NCBI GenBank assembly: GCA_024229515.1 | Contig: JAAESI010000107.1 | Span: 1-46,816, forward strand | DNA from: Pseudomonadota bacterium | Lineage (GTDB): Bacteria; Myxococcota_A; UBA796; UBA9615 | Length of the DNA stretch: 46,816 bases | Direction: 5' to 3' | Part shown: in pieces, positions 27,101-33,413 of the stretch | Layout: every line of letters begins with the position of its first letter | Numbering within the stretch: position 1 is the first letter of the stretch | Notes under the pieces: generated by a model | What the model was told of the DNA's origin: nothing | Database searches by the model: none | The model's input: the letters and a program-made list of their open reading frames with translations, nothing else | Position numbers and translations under genes: made by a program

Positions 27101-27183
27101 CCGACGGGTTCCTCCCCAAGCCGTTCTCGGCGGCGGATCTCCGAGGCGCGATGGAAGCGGTGCTCCCGGACGAGGACGACTAG
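21145..27183 (+). CDS. Giant hybrid: Ser/Thr kinase, AAA-type ATPase, TPR, GAF, PAS, histidine kinase, receiver
   Basis: A 2012-residue cytoplasmic signalling protein, started at a GTG with a Shine-Dalgarno sequence (GGGGAGGT) just upstream. Kinase domain (8-275): K33, catalytic D126 in HLDVKPSN, metal D145 in IDLSL (DLS replaces DFG). ATPase domain (about 285-560): Walker A GPSGVGKSA near 325, Walker B VVFLDDLQWAD near 452. Helical TPR-like region about 740-1290. GAF about 1306-1475, PAS about 1506-1620 with CPVCGG. HisKA H1643 in LAHEFNNLLTP; HATPase with N-box near 1749 and DDGPGLDE and GTGLGLAV loops. Receiver 1892-2010 with D1942 in LLDLSMPGIDG and K in LPKPF. Such trifunctional proteins are known from cyanobacteria and myxobacteria. 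All three catalytic units look intact apart from the DLS change. A decayed relative lies at 44417. Confidence 0.95.
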   Translation: MLGYVQDPRLVHEGSHSLVYRGRLPDDRPVVVKLTRDEYPSPRRLAVLRREHQLLSRIDSPAVVRPVGIVQDGHRLALLLADEGGCSLDRLSGGRQGLPLDRFFRVAIDIAEGLAALHGAGVLHLDVKPSNVIVHPDSWRAQLIDLSLVSLGTRTPRSNGKPPRLEGSLPYLSPEQTGRLNRSVDVRSDLYSLGATLYELLVGSAPFQGSSPSEFVHCHLAITPVPAIERRSDCPPAVSSMLDVLLSKDPDDRYQSAWGVRADLLRAQEAWRAASTEPFHLRTDDLHAQFGLTDQLYGRRADESALRAAVERAAEGGTEVMLIAGPSGVGKSALIHHVSGSLVRREGHFIEGKFDQFRRNVPYDSLVQAFRQLIRQVLAEEPAALAEWRSAVEDAVGVNGQVLIDVIPEFELLLGPQAPAAPLAPRAALNRFGLVFGNFISVFARPRHPLVVFLDDLQWADAASLELLARLVTDPRHRGLLVVGAYRDNEVSAQHRLTGVLDRIERDGGRLTTLTLSPLSVASVAHWLGDSFGGSGPALQRRARMVVAKTDGNPFFVTRFIAALMEHGALMRGPDGWTWDDDAAARQSFTENVVQLLGRRLQALPPATQEILQIAACVGARSTLHGVALAAGRSTEEAARALAPAIGAGFLIPRGESLELIAEWNRADAEDAPEPPDCELDFLHDQVQQVAYASIPSDRREAIHLDVGRRLLADADADEHLFEIVRHLGAAVGSIDDGAELVRLAELHLRAARQARRSGAYGPAANLLEAALSFLPETDLPAGLKRSLLLERGSNRAQLSLRDEATEDFEAALACSSTVLERVEVREEWIQGLLFAADYLGVLHQGAAALEELGEQLPDGPDARAAAGLELLEAGLADIDLPAIEALSTLPPISDPHAERVAAVLSAISPSAHMTDGTEHWFVWVAFRGLKLFREHGNTSWSCHGYSLVGMTLCAIGDVERGYAFHRLAVQLAERYADPDQLCRTLVCFGFHQPWRDSVQATTETARRAWHYSLEAGDRFNAQWSSVTLLRSGLHSGTSLLELRDDAASCGEFLALRGPEMAALASPMLDLCDHFSGAAAEDGPYADAEHAWFEAVESTENEALRVWSQVPGLMALLLDGRDAEVVTLARRIWPRYEVFRRFGDGGELHFLHGLAAAREAHRTEQSPEEARSQLSELEVWAKESPRAYGAKAELLRAAIALADADVDGALGGYLRAVRLAEENAIHHVTALASLAAAGIQGTLGRDRYAHLHRRDARQAFLRWGALRLATEVREGDPTISLPTTSTITASPAWTATWSSSGAGARTLDLEALLSAADAIASKLDEAELLRRILRVAAENAGADAGVLVLTTPAGRRVRARWQAGESRGLFEALDLPLEDAPFLCLRAVHYVLRTGEPIVLGEVERDARFARDPHVVADQVRSMLVLPLRRGGNIEAVLLLENRLAHHAFTEDRVKLLTTLSSQMVIALENARLVAELERSRDAALDRGEDLEGEVLDRDRALVQARRLRSVVLDALSEGVCGLGPDGLVVLANPAAHELLGAAPGTLLGQNFHEAFHARASTTAASCPVCGGAAAWADDTILVHSDGSSVEVECQASPLSQAAGGIARVLSFRDVGLRREFQEQTLRRRKIEAVGQFVAGLAHEFNNLLTPMRGHLSWLRESEEGGPERRQALEDIESASGRAADLIQQLLAFGRRASVFQVPVDVCTAAAEVVHSLSEDAADHIQLTFTANADALWTRADAQQLQQVLHNLCANAVEALSTPEFAARGSGAVAVHASEMQLSAAEADAAGSGARAGRWIEVRITDDGPGLDEDTQERLFEPFFTTRPLGQGTGLGLAVVLGIVKQHGGWVTVTTEPGAGTTFRVYFPHVEASPDADTLRAPEAGREDARRRILVVDDEPVVRRGSEMILERAGYEVRTAPDGLAALDAAAREGTFDAILLDLSMPGIDGWETLRQLRGNGFDNPIVLTSGFNLPEQAADAHNDLSDGFLPKPFSAADLRGAMEAVLPDEDD

Positions 27184-27200
27184 CCGGCTCAGCCGCCGGC
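27183..27200. terminator. Possible hairpin at convergent gene ends
   Basis: GCCGGC (27183-27188) and GCCGGC (27195-27200) can pair around a 6-base loop. The hairpin spans the stop of the giant kinase and the last codons of the convergent membrane-protein gene. There is no T tract on either side. Listed as the only termination candidate there. Confidence 0.25.
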
Positions 27201-27770
27201 GCGAGTCGCCTCCAGCTTCTTCTTCAGGTCGCGCTCCCAGTCGGCCAGCGTGCGTCCCGCGAACCGCAGGTCGTCGGTGCGCGGCCTGATGAGCGCCTTC
27301 TCCTTGTTGGCGAGGTGGATCCAGAGCGTGTCCCGCAGGATCGGGTTCACGTCCTCGCCTTGCAGGTGGGCGATCTGCGTCACCTCCGACCACGGCGCGA
27401 GCAAGCACCGCTCCCACGACCGGAAGCAGAGCTCGTCGGCGCTCCACGCCAGCGCGTGCCAGGGCTCTTCGCGAGCGGTGAGCTTCCTCGCCTTTTGCAC
27501 CGCCCTGAAGGTGCGGACGACCCGCAGCGTGCCCAGCGCCGCCATCGCAGCAGCGAGACCGAAGGCCATCGGCTCATCCAGCCCGAGCACCGCCGGCCCG
27601 AGCATGGCGACGAGCCCCGCGGTGGCGAACAGCAGGTACGGCAGGCAGCCGCCCCGGTAGGGCACGCTCTTCGTCGCGTCGGTGCCTTTGACGAGCAGAT
27701 CGTCCCGCGCGGTGAAGGCGGTCAGGTCGGCGATCTGCTCCGCATCGAGCTTGTCGAAGTTCTCGATCAT
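27189..27770 (-). CDS. Small membrane protein with a PH-like cytoplasmic part
   Basis: A 193-residue protein. Two adjacent hydrophobic segments at about 43-60 (LPYLLFATAGLVAMLGP) and 66-84 (PMAFGLAAAMAALGTL) form a hairpin. The C-terminal part (EEPWHALAWSADELCFRSW, LLAPWSEVTQIAHL, DTLWIHLANKEKALIRPR) has the strand pattern of bacterial PH-like (YcxB or bPH) domains, in which such segments face the cytoplasm. The ATG overlaps the gpsA-like stop (ATGA at 27767-27770), so it is the last gene of the phospholipid-related operon. A membrane-lipid sensing role would fit but is a guess. Confidence 0.65.
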   Translation of the reverse strand: MIENFDKLDAEQIADLTAFTARDDLLVKGTDATKSVPYRGGCLPYLLFATAGLVAMLGPAVLGLDEPMAFGLAAAMAALGTLRVVRTFRAVQKARKLTAREEPWHALAWSADELCFRSWERCLLAPWSEVTQIAHLQGEDVNPILRDTLWIHLANKEKALIRPRTDDLRFAGRTLADWERDLKKKLEATRAGG

Positions 27771-28711
27771 TCCGCTTCGGGCCGCTGCTCGCGTCGCATG
27801 AGCTCGCCCAGCACGTCCTGGAAGGGCACGCCGTCCAGGATCGCGCCGACCGCGCCGGCGATCGGGAGGTCCACCCCGCGGGAGTTGGCGAGCCCGACCA
27901 GCGTGCGGACGCGGGCGGCGCCTTCGGGGTGGTCGAACGGCTTGCCCGCCGCCACCGCTATGCCTGCCTGGACCAGTTCGTCCTTGCGGTCGGTGCAGGT
28001 CAGCATCCAGTCGCCGATGCCCGACAGGCCCGAGACCGTCGTGCGATCCCCACCCATCGCGACCGCCAGGCGGGCCGCCTCGGCGATCCCGCGCGTCAGG
28101 AGCACGGCCATGAGCGAACGGCCGAGGCCGGCGCCCTGAATCAACCCGGACGCGATCGCCAGCGGGGTGCGCATGGCACCGCCGACCTCCACCCCGAGCA
28201 CGTCCAGCGTGCCGTAGACGCGCACCTGCGGGCTCGCCAGCGCCTCGATCGTCAGGTCGACGACGGACTGCAGGCGCGAGCCCACCACCGCCGCGGTGTC
28301 CTCGCCCGCGCGGAGTTCGTCCGCGGCCCAGGGTCCGGCCAGGGCGCCGGTGCGCAACGCCAGCGTCTCCGCCTCGATGACCTGCGTCACGGTCGCTCCG
28401 CCGGCTTCCAGCCCCTTCACCACGTGCACCACCGACTGGCTCGGGGTCAGGTGGGGGGCGCAGTCCTTCATGAGCGCTCGGATCGCCGCGGGAGGCACCG
28501 CCACGAGCACCAACTCGGGCTCGAGGGCGCGGACGAGATCACCGGTGGCGCTGATCCGCTTGCCCCGCTTGTCCCCCCCGGACTCCTTCTTGAGGGCCTT
28601 GCCGGCCTTGCTCGGGGTCCGCGACCAGACGACCGCCTCACCGCCGGCGTTGGCCACGCGCCACGCCACGGTCCGCCCCCACATGCCTCCGCCGAGGATG
28701 CCGACCTTCAC
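27767..28711 (-). CDS. GpsA-like glycerol-3-phosphate dehydrogenase with altered active site
   Basis: A 314-residue protein. The Rossmann start is GILGGGMWGRTVAW, followed by VVWSRTPSKA, VLVAVPPAAIRALM and VHVVKGLE (K99), in the order of NAD(P)-dependent glycerol-3-phosphate dehydrogenases, and LGVEVGGAMRTPLAIASGL in the C-terminal helical domain. In typical GpsA the last motif reads GGALKN, with a catalytic Lys; here it is R181. The RNxxFG substrate motif is also missing (LTCTDRKDELVQAG instead). The enzyme would make glycerol-3-phosphate from dihydroxyacetone phosphate, but these changes raise the chance of altered or lost activity. The ATG overlaps the PlsB-like stop, so the two genes are coupled. 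Confidence 0.8.
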   Translation of the reverse strand: MKVGILGGGMWGRTVAWRVANAGGEAVVWSRTPSKAGKALKKESGGDKRGKRISATGDLVRALEPELVLVAVPPAAIRALMKDCAPHLTPSQSVVHVVKGLEAGGATVTQVIEAETLALRTGALAGPWAADELRAGEDTAAVVGSRLQSVVDLTIEALASPQVRVYGTLDVLGVEVGGAMRTPLAIASGLIQGAGLGRSLMAVLLTRGIAEAARLAVAMGGDRTTVSGLSGIGDWMLTCTDRKDELVQAGIAVAAGKPFDHPEGAARVRTLVGLANSRGVDLPIAGAVGAILDGVPFQDVLGELMRREQRPEAE

Positions 28712-30330
28712 GACTGCCTCCGGCCGATGGGCAGCGGCGGCGGCAGCGGGTGTTTGGCCAACCGGTGGGCGTAGTAGAGCGCCAACTTCGGATCCTCCAG
28801 CACCACCCCGCCCTCGCGTCCCCAGACGGCGCGGGTGGCGTGGTAGCGAGCGAAGTGCTTGAGCGCGGAGACCCGCAGATCCTGCGGCGTCGCCTTGGCA
28901 ACCACGGCGCCCAGCCGGATGCGTCCGTCCGCCGCAAGCACCTTCAGCGCCGCCTGCATGTGGCCGATCTCAGCGTCGACTTCGGGGGTCGTGAAGCGGC
29001 GCGAATCCAGCCCCAGGAGCAGCCGTCGGTAGACGTCCAGGTTCGGGTGGTGCGCCTCCAGCCGGCGGTGCATCGCGGCCGCAAGGACGTGGGTGTCGAA
29101 CACCACCGTGTCGTCCAGGAAGGCCTGACCGATCGCCCCCGCCAGCCGCCGGGTGTACTCGTGGTCGCGCTGCTCGTCGGCGACGACCTCCCCGTCCCGC
29201 ATCACGTAGCCGGCGGGGTCGAAGGGACGCCCCTGGGGGTCCAGGGAGTTGCCGTCGGCGTCCACGGGGTTCCCGAACGGGTCCAGCGGCTGCCCGAACA
29301 CGATCTCGACTGGGTTCGTCATCGCCATCATGTTCCGCACGAAGCCGAGCACCTTGTCCGGTCGGCTGAACTCATCGTCCGCGATGATGTACCGCGACTG
29401 TCCCGCCTCCTGGAGGTGGTCGTCGATCAGGGTCTCCGCCTCGAGCACGAGGTGGTAGTTCAGCGTCGCGGGGATGAAGAAGACGCGCGGCGTCTCGGCG
29501 CCGGCGCGCAGGTTCGCCTGGTAGGCATCCAGCGCCGTGCCCATCAGCCCCTTCTTGAGCTTCGTCTCCACCAGTCCGCTGCGCGATCGCGTGCCCCCGG
29601 GGAAGAAGAGCGAGTGCCAGCGCCGCTCCAGGCTGAAGGTCGAGTACTCCTTCAGCGTGGTCAGGTAGATGGTGTTCTTCTTGGTCCGGTCGACCTTGTA
29701 GGCGCCCAGGTGGTCCATGAAGTAGCTGAGCAGCCAGTTCGTGAAGAGGTTGATCCCGGCGCCGTAGATCATCGGCGGGAGCCCCCGGTCGTGCAGCGCG
29801 AAGCCGATGACGGGGGAGTCCAGGTTGCTCAGGTGGGTGGGGACGAGCACGCAGGTGCCCTTCTCCACGAGCTTGTCGAACACGTCGATCTGGCCGCTGC
29901 TGATGATGCGATCCGACAGCGACAGCTTGTCGCCCTTGAGCGACCGCCTGAGCATCGCCCACGGCGCCTGCTTGCGCAGCAGCAGCGCCAGCCCCTTGGG
30001 CATGACCCGGGTGGCCGTCTTGTAGGTCTTCTCGTCGAAGTGGCCGTGGATCTCGGAGGCGTACTCGCGCGCGATGGACTTGAGGATCGAGCGCAGCTCG
30101 TCCTTGCTCGCCCACGCGAGCCTCCGTCGCGCCGAGCGCAGCCGTTCGAGGTAGGCCCGCTCGGCCTCGTCCTTCGTCTTGCGCAGCCGCTTCTCTTCCT
30201 TGAAGCAGCAGTCATTGATGAGGATGTCGAGTTCGTCGCCATCGAGCCGCGAAGCGACCCGTTGTACGAGTTCGTCGATCACCTGCCGATCGTCGATCGG
30301 CTCCCTTGCGATGCCCTCACGCCTCAACAT
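28708..30330 (-). CDS. PlsB-like glycerol-3-phosphate / lysophosphatidate acyltransferase
   Basis: About 540 residues when started at the ATG at 30328-30330, preferred over an upstream ATG that would overlap the divergent methylase gene. The acyltransferase signature HX4D is present (H166LSNLD171 in VPTHLSNLDSPVIG), then YGAGINLF, the glycerol-phosphate-binding FFPGGTRSRSG block and VFFIPATLNYH. The N-terminal 150 residues are helical and charged. PlsB-type enzymes put the first acyl chain on glycerol-3-phosphate at the inner membrane. Residues 350-400 contain repeated PFGNPVDADGN and DPQGRPFDPAG, an unusual Asp/Pro-rich insertion. Coupled to the gpsA-like gene downstream. Confidence 0.85.
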   Translation of the reverse strand: MLRREGIAREPIDDRQVIDELVQRVASRLDGDELDILINDCCFKEEKRLRKTKDEAERAYLERLRSARRRLAWASKDELRSILKSIAREYASEIHGHFDEKTYKTATRVMPKGLALLLRKQAPWAMLRRSLKGDKLSLSDRIISSGQIDVFDKLVEKGTCVLVPTHLSNLDSPVIGFALHDRGLPPMIYGAGINLFTNWLLSYFMDHLGAYKVDRTKKNTIYLTTLKEYSTFSLERRWHSLFFPGGTRSRSGLVETKLKKGLMGTALDAYQANLRAGAETPRVFFIPATLNYHLVLEAETLIDDHLQEAGQSRYIIADDEFSRPDKVLGFVRNMMAMTNPVEIVFGQPLDPFGNPVDADGNSLDPQGRPFDPAGYVMRDGEVVADEQRDHEYTRRLAGAIGQAFLDDTVVFDTHVLAAAMHRRLEAHHPNLDVYRRLLLGLDSRRFTTPEVDAEIGHMQAALKVLAADGRIRLGAVVAKATPQDLRVSALKHFARYHATRAVWGREGGVVLEDPKLALYYAHRLAKHPLPPPLPIGRRQS

Positions 30331-30356
30331 GCGCGAAGTCTTATAGGATCTGAACC
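30331..30356. promoter_or_regulatory. Very short divergent start region
   Basis: Only 26 bases separate the ATG of the acyltransferase gene (minus) from that of the methylase gene (plus). The segment contains CTTATAGGAT on the plus strand and ATCCTATAAG on the minus strand, each a fair -10 match. If used, both transcripts would begin within a few bases of their start codons, that is, nearly leaderless. No clear -35 boxes were found. Confidence 0.3.
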
Positions 30357-31904
30357 ATGGGTCGAGGAACACGACTCAGATTCGGACGCTTCTACACTCC
30401 CCCCCCCGTCGCGGACCTCGCTCTCAACGAGGTGATCCGCGCTCCCGGCGAGCACGTGTGGGACCCGACGTGCGGCGATGGTGCGTTCCTCCGACGAGCG
30501 GCGGAGCGCGGCCACGATCCGTCGTGCCTGCACGGTGACGACATCGACGTCGACGCGATCGAGGCCGCTCGGAGCGCGCTGCCCGAGGCCCACCTCGCCG
30601 TCGGCGACTTGTTCACCCGCACCGAGGGGAGCTTCGACGCCATCGTCGGCAACCCGCCGTTCGTCCGGGTGGAGCGCCTCCCCGCCGACCGTCGCGCGAC
30701 CCTGCGTGAGACCGTCGCCGACGCCATCGGCTTCGAGCCGCCCGCCCAGACCGATCTCTCCGTGCTCGCGCTGCTGCAGGCGCTTCGTTTTCTCGCCCCC
30801 GGCGGAAGGCTGGCATTCGTCATGCCCAACACCTGGATGGACGCCTCCTACGGGCGCCCCGTCCGCCGGTGGCTCCTGGAGCACTACCGCCTCGTCGCCG
30901 TGATCGAGTCCCGCGCCGAGCCGTGGTTCCCGGAGGCCGCGGTCAACACCGTCATCGTCGTCTTCGAGAACAGCCCCGGTGGCGGCCCCACCCGCTTTGG
31001 CGATCGCGTCGCGGTCCCCCCCGAGGGCCGCTGGGGACCGTTGCTGCGGGCGCCCGACCTCTGGTTCGACATCACCGGCCGCGCCCCCCTGGTCCGCCTC
31101 GGCGACGTGCTCGACCTCAGCTACGGCACCAAGGTCGGGGTCGCGGCGTTCTTCACCCCCCGAGGGGGCCTCGGCGACGTCGAGCCCGCCTCCCGGGTCC
31201 CGTTCATCCGGAGCCTGCGACGCCTCCATCGGTACGAGGTCGCGCCCGAGCACGTCGACGGAGAGCTGTTCGTGCCGACCGACCCGCCGGGCCCCCGGGC
31301 CCAGGCCTGGATCGACGAAGGAGCCGCCTCCACGACCCGCGCGGGGGTCCCCTGGCCAGAGGTCCCGTCCCTGCGCAACAACAGCCCCTGGTACCGCCTC
31401 AGGGGGCTGCGCGGCGGCGACGTCATCGTCCCGCAGTTCCGCGCCGAGCGGCACTACGCGCTCGCCAACCCCCACCGCATTCCGGTGAACAACTCCGCCT
31501 GGCACGGCACCTGGCGGGACGCGCGCCACGCAGACGTGGGTGTCGCCCTGATGAACTCGACGTGGGCCGCCCTGGCCGCCGAGGTGGGCGGACGCACCAA
31601 CCTCGGTGAGGGCCTGCTCACCTGCTACGGCCCCGACCTCGACGACCTCCTCCTCCCCGATCCCGAGCGGTTCGTGGGCACCGCCGCCGGCCGACGGCTC
31701 CTGGCCGCCTGGGACCGCCTCCGCACCCGCGCCGTGCTCCCCCTCGCCGACGAGGTGACCCGGGGCGATCGCCGCGCGCTCGACGAAGCGGTGTGCGCCG
31801 GCCTCGGCCTGCCCCGCAGCACCGCCCGCGCCATCGCGCGCGAGGCTGTGCGGCTCGGCTCCACCCGCTCGCGGCTCGCCGCCGCCTTCCGGGAGGCTCG
31901 CTGA
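30357..31904 (+). CDS. Orphan adenine-specific DNA methyltransferase (N6, Eco57I/TaqI-like)
   Basis: A 515-residue protein. It starts with RFGRFYTPPPVADL, typical of the N-terminus of gamma-class adenine methylases. Motif I is DPTCGDGAFLRRAAE and motif IV is the catalytic NPPFVRVERL. MPNTWMDASYG and VIVVFE follow. From about 230 to 515 there is a second domain of the kind used for target recognition. The product would transfer a methyl group from SAM to N6 of adenine at a specific site. No restriction gene lies nearby, so it is either an orphan regulator or the lone remnant of a restriction system. Its TGA overlaps the next ATG by one base (TGATG). Confidence 0.85.
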   Translation: MGRGTRLRFGRFYTPPPVADLALNEVIRAPGEHVWDPTCGDGAFLRRAAERGHDPSCLHGDDIDVDAIEAARSALPEAHLAVGDLFTRTEGSFDAIVGNPPFVRVERLPADRRATLRETVADAIGFEPPAQTDLSVLALLQALRFLAPGGRLAFVMPNTWMDASYGRPVRRWLLEHYRLVAVIESRAEPWFPEAAVNTVIVVFENSPGGGPTRFGDRVAVPPEGRWGPLLRAPDLWFDITGRAPLVRLGDVLDLSYGTKVGVAAFFTPRGGLGDVEPASRVPFIRSLRRLHRYEVAPEHVDGELFVPTDPPGPRAQAWIDEGAASTTRAGVPWPEVPSLRNNSPWYRLRGLRGGDVIVPQFRAERHYALANPHRIPVNNSAWHGTWRDARHADVGVALMNSTWAALAAEVGGRTNLGEGLLTCYGPDLDDLLLPDPERFVGTAAGRRLLAAWDRLRTRAVLPLADEVTRGDRRALDEAVCAGLGLPRSTARAIAREAVRLGSTRSRLAAAFREAR

Positions 31905-32393
31905 TGTCGACCTGGGCGGTGCTGTTGTTGGTCGCCCTCGCGGGACTCACCGCGAGCCTCATCCGGTCGCTGACGGCCCGGATGATGGCGCGCCCGGTCC
32001 GGCGGCGGCGTCACCGGCAGCCGATGCGCACCGCCCGGGCGATCGGCATCCCCGAGGGCGAGGGCCTCGTGGTGTGGGTCGACCGGGGCAAGTCACTCCC
32101 CGCCAGCTGCCGCCGCATGGTCCGGGTCAGCGCCAGCCAGGGGGACATGGTGCCGCTGCAGTTCCACAGCGACGGCCCCGAGATGGAGCCGCTGCTGCAC
32201 ATCGAGGTCGGCCCCATCGATCGAACCGAGATGAAGGTCCGCCTCGTCGAAGTGGAACTGAAGATCGCGGACGACGGCCGCATGAAGGCCAACGCCAAGG
32301 TGCGTTCGACCTCGACCCCCATCCCGATCCGCGTGATCGGCCGGCCCCCCCCCCCGCGTCCCCACCGAAGTGGACGACACCCGACTGGTCTGA
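31904..32393 (+). CDS. Membrane-anchored hypothetical protein, frame shifted at a C11 run
   Basis: The ATG at 31904 overlaps the methylase stop. The product has an N-terminal helix (STWAVLLLVALAGLTASLI), a basic stretch (PVRRRRHRQPMR) and a beta-rich body (GEGLVVWVDRGKS, MVPLQFHSDGPEM, TEMKVRLVEVELKIADDGRM) of unknown fold. At 32345-32355 there is a run of 11 C. As written, the frame continues to 32539, overlapping the transporter gene by 134 bases. With one C fewer, the frame reads RVPTEVDDTRLV and stops at 32391-32393, 12 bases before the transporter start. The shorter form is taken as the real gene. The run may be a sequencing slip, phase variation or a mutation. Confidence 0.65.
32345..32355 (+). 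repeat. Homopolymer run of 11 C inside a coding region
   Basis: Eleven consecutive C bases near the 3' end of the membrane-protein gene. Runs of this length slip readily in replication and in sequencing. The reading frame downstream fits an expected gene end only if one C is removed. Confidence 0.9.
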
Positions 32394-32405
32394 AAGGCTC
32401 CCCGC

Positions 32406-33413
32406 ATGGCAGGTGGATCGACAAGAGCTGTGTACATCGCGATCACCGCGAACTCCCTGGTGATGGTGGCGAAGTTCGCCGCCTTCGGCCTCACCGGATC
32501 AGCCGCGATGCTGTCCGAGGGCATCCACTCGTTCGCTGACGTGGGCAACCAAGCGCTGCTCGCCCTGGGCATCAAGCGGAGCGAGAAGGCCCCCACCGAC
32601 GAGCACCCCTACGGCTACACCCGCGCGCGCTTCATCTGGGCGCTCATCTCCGCCGTCGGCATCTTCTTCCTCGGCTGCGGGGTGACCGTCTACCACGGCA
32701 TCAGCTCGCTCTTTCACCCCCACGAACCGTTCACCGCCGCGGAGCTGCCGATCCTCATCGGCGTGTTCATCTTCGCCTTCGTCATCGAGGGCGGCGCCCT
32801 CCTGATGGCCATGTCGGCGATCAAGAAGGAGGCGGGCGGCGTGCCGCTGCTGAAGTACCTCCGCGAGTCGTCCGATCCGATGGCCGCGGCCGTGCTTCTG
32901 GAGGACAGCGCCGCCGTCATCGGCGTCGCGATCGCGGCCGCCTGCGTGGGCCTCAGCATCGCCACCCACAACCCGATGTGGGACTCGGTGGGCTCGATCA
33001 TCATCGGCGTCATGCTCGGCTGGATCGCGATCGTGCTGGTGAACCGCAACCGCGAACTGCTGTTGGGCGAGGCACCCAGCAGGGAGGTCGTGGAGCGCGT
33101 GCAGGCCGTGCTCGGAGCCCAGCCCGAGGTCGATGCGGTGCACGACATCAAGGCCGTGGTGCTCGGCAGCGGGCGCCTCCGGTTCAAGGCCGAAGTCGAC
33201 TTCGACGGGACGGAGTTGGCCCGTCAGAAGCTGACCCAGATGGACCTCGAAGCGACCCTCGCGAGCCTGACCAACCAGGACGCGCTGGAGGCCTTCCTCC
33301 TGAAGTTCGGCGACGACATGGTCGAGTCCGTCGGGGACGCCGTGGATCGCATCGAAGAGAAGGCCGCGGCGGCGGTCCCGGAGTTGGCCCACGTGGACCT
33401 GGAAGCGGACTAG
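32406..33413 (+). CDS. Cation diffusion facilitator family metal transporter (ZnT9-like)
   Basis: A 335-residue inner-membrane protein with about six helices, for example AVYIAITANSLVMVAKF and ELPILIGVFIFAFVIEG. The metal site in helix 2 is HSFAD (H41, D45). Helix 5 has LLEDSAAVIG (E166) in place of the HxxxD of YiiP, the variant found in SLC30A9/ZnT9-type members. DSVGSIIIGVMLGWIAIVLV forms the last helix. The C-terminal cytoplasmic domain (EVVERVQAVLGAQPEVDAVH) is the usual CDF tail, here extended by an acidic end. It would export or move Zn or another divalent ion by proton exchange. Last gene of the run that starts with the methylase. It stops on the CTAG it shares with the convergent gene. 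Confidence 0.9.
   Translation: MAGGSTRAVYIAITANSLVMVAKFAAFGLTGSAAMLSEGIHSFADVGNQALLALGIKRSEKAPTDEHPYGYTRARFIWALISAVGIFFLGCGVTVYHGISSLFHPHEPFTAAELPILIGVFIFAFVIEGGALLMAMSAIKKEAGGVPLLKYLRESSDPMAAAVLLEDSAAVIGVAIAAACVGLSIATHNPMWDSVGSIIIGVMLGWIAIVLVNRNRELLLGEAPSREVVERVQAVLGAQPEVDAVHDIKAVVLGSGRLRFKAEVDFDGTELARQKLTQMDLEATLASLTNQDALEAFLLKFGDDMVESVGDAVDRIEEKAAAAVPELAHVDLEAD

Noticed and set aside
30357..31904. The methylase as part of a restriction-modification system
   Set aside because: Neighbours are a PlsB-like gene, a small membrane protein and a metal transporter; no nuclease, specificity subunit or helicase is present.
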